Positions 31,292 to 34,847 of a DNA stretch of 34,847 nt are shown here, piece after piece; position 1 is the stretch's first letter; every line of letters begins with the position of its first letter. The position numbers were made by a program, and so were the translations under genes. Under the pieces are notes generated by a model. It ran no database searches and had not been told where the DNA came from. It saw only the letters and a list, made by a program, of their open reading frames with translations. Source of the stretch: Actinomycetota bacterium (lineage in GTDB: Bacteria; Actinomycetota; Thermoleophilia; UBA2241); NCBI GenBank assembly GCA_026392265.1, contig JAPLCL010000190.1:1-34847 (forward strand). Direction: 5' to 3'.

Positions 31292-32395
31292 TTGGGTAAT
31301 CCGGTACGCGTTGCCATCATAGGCGTGGGTAACTGCGCCTCATCCTTCGTACAGGGCGTGGAGTTCTACAAGAACGCCAAGAAGTCAGACTTCGTCCCCG
31401 GCCTCATGCACCCCGTGCTCGGCGGCTACCACATTCGTGACATCGAGTTCGTGGCGGCCATCGACATCGACAAGAACAAGGTGGGCAAGGATCTCAGCGA
31501 GGCCGTCTTCACGAAGCCCAACAACACCGTGAAGTTCGCGGAGGTGCCCAAGAAGGACGTCAAGGTCGTGCGCGGTATGACCCACGACGGCCTCGGCAAG
31601 TATCTCTCGCAGATCATCGAAAAGGCGCCCGGCGCCACCGCCGACATCGTCGGCATCCTTAAGGAGACGCAGGCGGACGTGGTGGTCAACTACCTGCCGG
31701 TGGGCAGCGAAGAGGCCACTAAATGGTACGCCGAGCAGATCCTCACGGCAGGCTGTGCCATGGTGAACTGTATCCCCGTGTTCCTCGCCCGCGAGCCCTA
31801 CTGGCAGAAGCGTTTCGTCGAGGCGGGCGTGCCGATAATCGGCGACGACATCAAGAGCCAGGTCGGCGCCACCATCGTGCACCGCGTGCTCACGCGTCTC
31901 ATGCGCGAGCGCGGCGTCAAGCTCGAGCGCACCAGCCAGCTCAACGTGGGCGGCAACACCGACTTTCTCAACATGCTCGAGCGCGAGCGTCTCGAGTCGA
32001 AGAAGATCAGCAAGACCAACGCCGTCACCAGCCAGCTCGACTACGATATGGGCGCCAAGAACGTGCACATCGGTCCGAGCGACTATGTGGAGTGGCTGGA
32101 AGACCGCAAGTGGGCCTACATCCGCATGGAGGGCCGCACCTTCGGCGACGTGCCCCTCAACATCGAGCTCAAGCTTGAGGTCGTCGACTCACCGAACTCG
32201 GCGGGCATCGTCATCGACGCTGTGCGCTGCGCCAAGATAGGCCTCGACCGCGGCCTGGCCGGATCGCTCGAGGGCCCCAGCAGCTACTTCATGAAGTCGC
32301 CGCCGGTGCAGCACCCCGACGATCAGTGCCGCCGCATGACCGAGGAGTTCATCGCCGGCGAGGGCTCCGGCGCCACCGCTGTCTGCCAAGGATGA
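31292..32395 (+). CDS. ino1: Inositol-3-phosphate synthase
   Basis: Converts glucose 6-phosphate to 1D-myo-inositol 3-phosphate with bound NAD; the first step to inositol lipids. The 367-residue length is that of actinobacterial and archaeal enzymes. Seen: NAD fold VRVAIIGVGNCASSFVQG at the N-terminus, FVAAIDIDKNKVG, VVNYLPVGSEEAT, GDDIKSQVGATIVHR, TSQLNVGGNTDFLNM, and KIGLDRGLAGSLEGPSSY near the end. The start chosen is TTG 31292 (GNPVRVAIIG), preceded by GGAGG at a ten-base spacing; the longer in-frame GTG at 31238 would prepend an Ala/Gly stretch encoded by the structured leader. It follows the CDP-alcohol transferase by 111 bases with its own promoter, and two paired hairpins lie after it. 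Confidence 0.95.
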   Translation: MGNPVRVAIIGVGNCASSFVQGVEFYKNAKKSDFVPGLMHPVLGGYHIRDIEFVAAIDIDKNKVGKDLSEAVFTKPNNTVKFAEVPKKDVKVVRGMTHDGLGKYLSQIIEKAPGATADIVGILKETQADVVVNYLPVGSEEATKWYAEQILTAGCAMVNCIPVFLAREPYWQKRFVEAGVPIIGDDIKSQVGATIVHRVLTRLMRERGVKLERTSQLNVGGNTDFLNMLERERLESKKISKTNAVTSQLDYDMGAKNVHIGPSDYVEWLEDRKWAYIRMEGRTFGDVPLNIELKLEVVDSPNSAGIVIDAVRCAKIGLDRGLAGSLEGPSSYFMKSPPVQHPDDQCRRMTEEFIAGEGSGATAVCQG

Positions 32396-32411
32396 CCGCC
32401 GTAGGTGGGTG

Positions 32412-32492
32412 ATCGAGGGGTGCGCCGAAGGGACACCCCTCGATAGCCTGCGAAGTGTCGCCGGCGAGCGGGGCGCCGTAGGCACACCGCTC
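32412..32492 (+). other. Two tandem homologous stem-loops downstream of ino1
   Basis: Hairpin A has an 11-bp stem (ATCGAGGGGTG 32412-32422 with 32434-32444). Hairpin B has stem GAGCGG (32466-32471) with CCGCTC (32487-32492). The 27-base cores (32415-32441 and 32466-32492) match at 22 positions. The one stem difference is compensatory (G-C in A, C-G in B), and the internal segment GCGCCG-n-AGG-n-ACA is shared. CGCCGTAGG also occurs at 32397-32405. Start-to-start distance is 51 bases. Unidentified; see findings. Confidence 0.6.
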
Positions 32493-32534
32493 ATTTACGC
32501 GCGCAGCGGCGAGCATCACGGCCGGTGTTCCTTC

Positions 32535-32570
32535 CGGGCGGGCCGGGGCCGAAAGGCCCCGGCCCGCCCG
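32535..32570 (+). terminator. 16-bp GC hairpin with GAAA loop
   Basis: The arm 32535-32550 is the exact reverse complement of 32555-32570, loop GAAA, followed by TCGTTT. It sits between ino1 and the glycosyltransferase gene and is a strong candidate terminator for the ino1 transcript. Confidence 0.8.
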
Positions 32571-32626
32571 TCGTTTGAGCCGCCGCGGCGCGCCCCGGCG
32601 ACGCCGGCCCGGCTGCGTGCGGTACC

Positions 32627-34531
32627 ATGAGCGTCATGAGCCACAAGATCGGTATCCTCACGCCGTTTCTCTGGACGGCGCCGTCGGGCGTGAACCGCCA
32701 GGTGGAGGCGCTTGTCGAGCGACTTACGGCGCACGGTCATCGGGTCACGGTGATCGCCCCCAGCGACGACCTGCAGGCGGTCGGCGAGGCGGAGCGCCGC
32801 GTGCAGGCCGTGCTCACCGGCGAGCGGCCGACGGTCTTCCTGCCCGACGAGCCACACCCGCGCTTCTTCTTCGCCGGCGCCACCTACGCGGTGCGCGAAA
32901 GTCGCTCACTCAAGCTCATCGCCGCTCCGGCGGACCTCATCGCCAATGTCGACGTGCTGCTCGAGGCCGAGGATCTCGACGTGCTGCACCTCAACGAGCC
33001 GTTCGTCCCCGGCCTCGGATGGACGGCGCTGCGTCACGCCGGTTGCCCCCTGGTGGCGACCTTCCACGCCAACCCCGAGCGGATGGCGCCCTTCTGGGCC
33101 ACGCGGCCGCAACTTCGCCGCCTCTTCGACTCGCTCGACGCCGCCATTGCCTCGTCGCGGGCGACGAGGGACACGGCGGCGCTCACCTTTCCCGGCGCCT
33201 ATCGCGTCATCCCGCCGGGCGTCGATCTGCAACGGTTCAAGGCCGGCGACGGCAGGGAGCCCGGCCCGCTGCGGATCCTGTTCGCGGGCGTGGAGTCGCG
33301 GCGTAAGGGGCTCGGTGTGCTGCTGCGCGCGCTGCGCTACCTCGACGACCGTGCCGCCGAGCTGACGCTCGATGTCTGCGGTGCCGCTCGGCAGGAGCGG
33401 AGGTACGCGCGACTGGTCCCGCCGGCGTTCGCAGGCCGCGTGCGCTTTCTCGGGCGCGTGGCCGACGCCGCCATGCCGGACCTGTACCGGCGCGCCGACG
33501 TGTTCTGCGCGCCCTCCCTGGGCCCCGAGACCGCAGGGGTGGCGCTGCTCGAGGCCATGGCCTGCGGCGCGGCCGTGGTCGCCTCGCGGCTGCCAGGCTA
33601 CGACGAGGTCGTTTACGACGGCACCGACGGATTGCTGGTGCCGCCGCGCCGGCCGCGGGAGCTCGCTGCCGCCCTGCGGGGCCTTCTCGACGACCCGACC
33701 CTGGCGGTTCGCCTGGCGCAGGAGGGGCTGCGCACCGTGCGCCGTTTCGACTGGGAGCGCGTCGCCGGCGAGATCGAGGGCGTCTATGAGCAGGTGGCGG
33801 GGAGGCGGCGGCAGCCGCTGCCGCGTCGCCGCCGCCAGCAGCGCGAGCTGTTCGCCGATTTTCACATCCACACGCACCACAGCAAGGATTGCACGATGCC
33901 GGTCGCCGACATCCTCGAGCGCGCCCGCGAGGTCGGCCTCGATGTCGTCGCCATCACCGACCACGACAGCGCCGCCGGCGGCCTCGAAGCTCGCGAGATC
34001 GCCGACCGCTACGGCGTGCGTGTGATCGTCGGCGAGGAGGTCAAGTCCAGCGAGGGCGAGGTCATCGGGCTGTTCCTGGAGCGCACGATCCCCGGCGGCA
34101 TGACGTTCGCCGAGACGATCGCCGCCATCAAGGAGCAAGGTGGTATCGTGTACGTGCCGCACCCCTTCGACCGCCTCCACACTATCCCCAGCCCGCAGGT
34201 GCTGCGCGCCAACGTCGCCGACGTCGACGTGCTGGAGGTGTTCAACTCGCGCCTCGCCTTCCCGGGGTTCAACGAGCTCGCCGAGCGATTTGCGCAGCGC
34301 TATCGCATCCCGGCGGCCGCGGGCAGCGACTCGCACGTGCTCCCCGGTATCGGTACGGCCCTGTGCGGCATCGACGACTTCTCCGGGCCTGAGGACTTCG
34401 TCGCGGCCCTCGCCGAGAGCCGCATCGTGCGCCGCCCCAGGAGCCTCATTTACCTGCAGTCGCTCAAGTTCCTCCAGACCACCATCGGCGGGCCGTCGCG
34501 GGGCGCAGGGCAGGAGGATTCCCCTGCATAA
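32627..34531 (+). CDS. PimA-like GT4 glycosyltransferase fused to a PHP phosphoesterase domain
   Basis: A 634-residue two-domain protein. The GT-B glycosyltransferase part (about 5-395) resembles phosphatidylinositol mannosyltransferase PimA: KIGILTPFLWTAPSGVNRQV, DVLHLNEPFVPG, PLVATFHANPERM, ILFAGVESRRKGL, and the donor-binding PETAGVALLEAMACGAAVVA. After an Arg-rich linker (about 393-407) comes a PHP domain (about 409-600). All its metal motifs are present: FHIHTHHS (His413, His415), ITDHDS, VGEEVKS, YVPHPFD and GSDSHVLPG. GDP-mannose transfer to an inositol lipid fits the neighbouring ino1, CDP-alcohol transferase and PAP2 genes, but is inferred. The ATG at 32627 has no ribosome site; a second ATG at 32636 is possible. 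TACCAT overlaps the first ATG, which could mean leaderless mRNA from 32636. Confidence 0.88.
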   Translation: MSVMSHKIGILTPFLWTAPSGVNRQVEALVERLTAHGHRVTVIAPSDDLQAVGEAERRVQAVLTGERPTVFLPDEPHPRFFFAGATYAVRESRSLKLIAAPADLIANVDVLLEAEDLDVLHLNEPFVPGLGWTALRHAGCPLVATFHANPERMAPFWATRPQLRRLFDSLDAAIASSRATRDTAALTFPGAYRVIPPGVDLQRFKAGDGREPGPLRILFAGVESRRKGLGVLLRALRYLDDRAAELTLDVCGAARQERRYARLVPPAFAGRVRFLGRVADAAMPDLYRRADVFCAPSLGPETAGVALLEAMACGAAVVASRLPGYDEVVYDGTDGLLVPPRRPRELAAALRGLLDDPTLAVRLAQEGLRTVRRFDWERVAGEIEGVYEQVAGRRRQPLPRRRRQQRELFADFHIHTHHSKDCTMPVADILERAREVGLDVVAITDHDSAAGGLEAREIADRYGVRVIVGEEVKSSEGEVIGLFLERTIPGGMTFAETIAAIKEQGGIVYVPHPFDRLHTIPSPQVLRANVADVDVLEVFNSRLAFPGFNELAERFAQRYRIPAAAGSDSHVLPGIGTALCGIDDFSGPEDFVAALAESRIVRRPRSLIYLQSLKFLQTTIGGPSRGAGQEDSPA

Positions 34532-34632
34532 CGCGCGGATAATCCCTCCCGTCCCGGATTTGCGGAGCGGCTGCGAGGAGTTGGCGGGAGCGGCGCGAAC
34601 TACCTAGCGGACACCCCGAACCGAGGTACCGC

Positions 34633-34847
34633 GTGGCGCAACCCAATGAGATCTATGACAAGTACCTGACCCGGGCGATCTCCGAGATCAACGAGCTCAC
34701 CGGCGAGATCCTCAGGTGCTCCAGATGCAGCCACGCGCGCACCATGCCGGTGATCGGCTCCGGCCACCCGATGGCCGACATCTTCATGCTCAAGTACCAG
34801 GCGCGCCCGTCCGAGCTGCACGAAGGCGTGGCGTTCTTCGGGCGCGC
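34633..34847 (+). CDS. Uracil-DNA-glycosylase-superfamily protein, N-terminal part (cut by window edge)
   Basis: The 71 visible residues start at GTG 34633, with GAGGTA upstream. The region LRCSRCSHARTMPVIGSGHP (Cys pair, Arg, then Gly) matches the opening of the family 4/5 uracil-DNA glycosylases, where Cys residues bind a [4Fe-4S] cluster. The following MADIFMLKYQARPSELHEGV, ending FFGR, aligns with the family's 'ADIMFVGEAPG..ED..G.PFVGRAG' segment. The catalytic GEAPG...ED stretch is replaced by LKYQARPSELHEG, so this may be a divergent branch with altered activity. The rest is beyond the right edge. The preceding 101 bases hold no convincing promoter or hairpin. Confidence 0.7.
   Translation, partial: MAQPNEIYDKYLTRAISEINELTGEILRCSRCSHARTMPVIGSGHPMADIFMLKYQARPSELHEGVAFFGR

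Noticed and set aside
32412..32444. Resemblance of GCGCCGAAGG to the core of a glycine riboswitch.
   Set aside because: The other conserved glycine-aptamer segments and helix order are absent; here the motif is the loop of a simple hairpin and occurs twice.

Overview
The window is about 34.8 kb of high-GC DNA that reads as an ordinary bacterial chromosome, almost fully coding. The longest stretch without a gene is about 230 bases. I see no insertion sequence, integrase, prophage or CRISPR array. The organism is very probably an actinomycete-phylum bacterium. It has the actinobacterial Ser/Thr-kinase, FHA, PP2C, RodA and PbpA cell-wall locus, an Asp23/Gls24 protein, an inositol-1-phosphate synthase with an inositol-lipid cassette, many GTG starts, and GC-rich hairpin terminators without U-tracts. 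Some features (RicT/PSP1 beside holB, DUF4446, an archaeal-like topoisomerase I) point to a deep-branching, Thermoleophilia-like lineage rather than Streptomyces or Mycobacterium. This placement is inference.

Layout. Positions 1-878 (-) hold the N-terminal two thirds of serS. A secreted L,D-transpeptidase (1006-2259, +) follows and ends at a very strong hairpin shared with a leftward operon. That operon runs from tRNA-Leu(CAG) at 7620 down to 2339: a membrane-anchored hypothetical, a DUF4446 protein, prephenate dehydratase (pheA), a polytopic membrane protein, a GNAT enzyme and an arginase-fold protein.

From 7689 to 16698 (+) lies a phospho-signalling and cell-wall locus: a Ser/Thr kinase with a polytopic C-terminus, FhaA, FhaB, PP2C phosphatase, a RodA/FtsW polymerase, a class B penicillin-binding protein and a PknB kinase with four PASTA repeats. 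The kinases and phosphatase probably tune peptidoglycan synthesis through the FHA adaptors. Next come a Na+/Ca2+-exchanger-like protein (-), a purine permease (-), a soluble MgtE_N/CBS protein (+), and a leftward Gls24/GNAT-like pair.

From 21807 to 29510 (+) there are an amidohydrolase (apparently lacking a normal start codon), a TPR membrane protein, a STAS anti-anti-sigma protein, then topA-tmk-holB-ricT and a small metal-binding HMA protein. tRNA-Lys(CTT) separates this from an inositol-lipid cassette (29770-34531): PAP2_3 enzyme, CDP-alcohol phosphatidyltransferase, inositol-3-phosphate synthase and a PimA-like glycosyltransferase fused to a PHP phosphoesterase domain. A divergent uracil-DNA-glycosylase-like gene is cut by the right edge.

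The most unusual items are two tandem, covarying RNA hairpins downstream of ino1, the PimA-PHP fusion with a PAP2 enzyme as candidate phosphatidylinositol-phosphate phosphatase, the archaeal-type topoisomerase I sitting at the normal bacterial topA site, and the ATC in place of an initiator codon in the amidohydrolase gene. Promoters were assigned by eye from -35/-10 similarity and spacing only.
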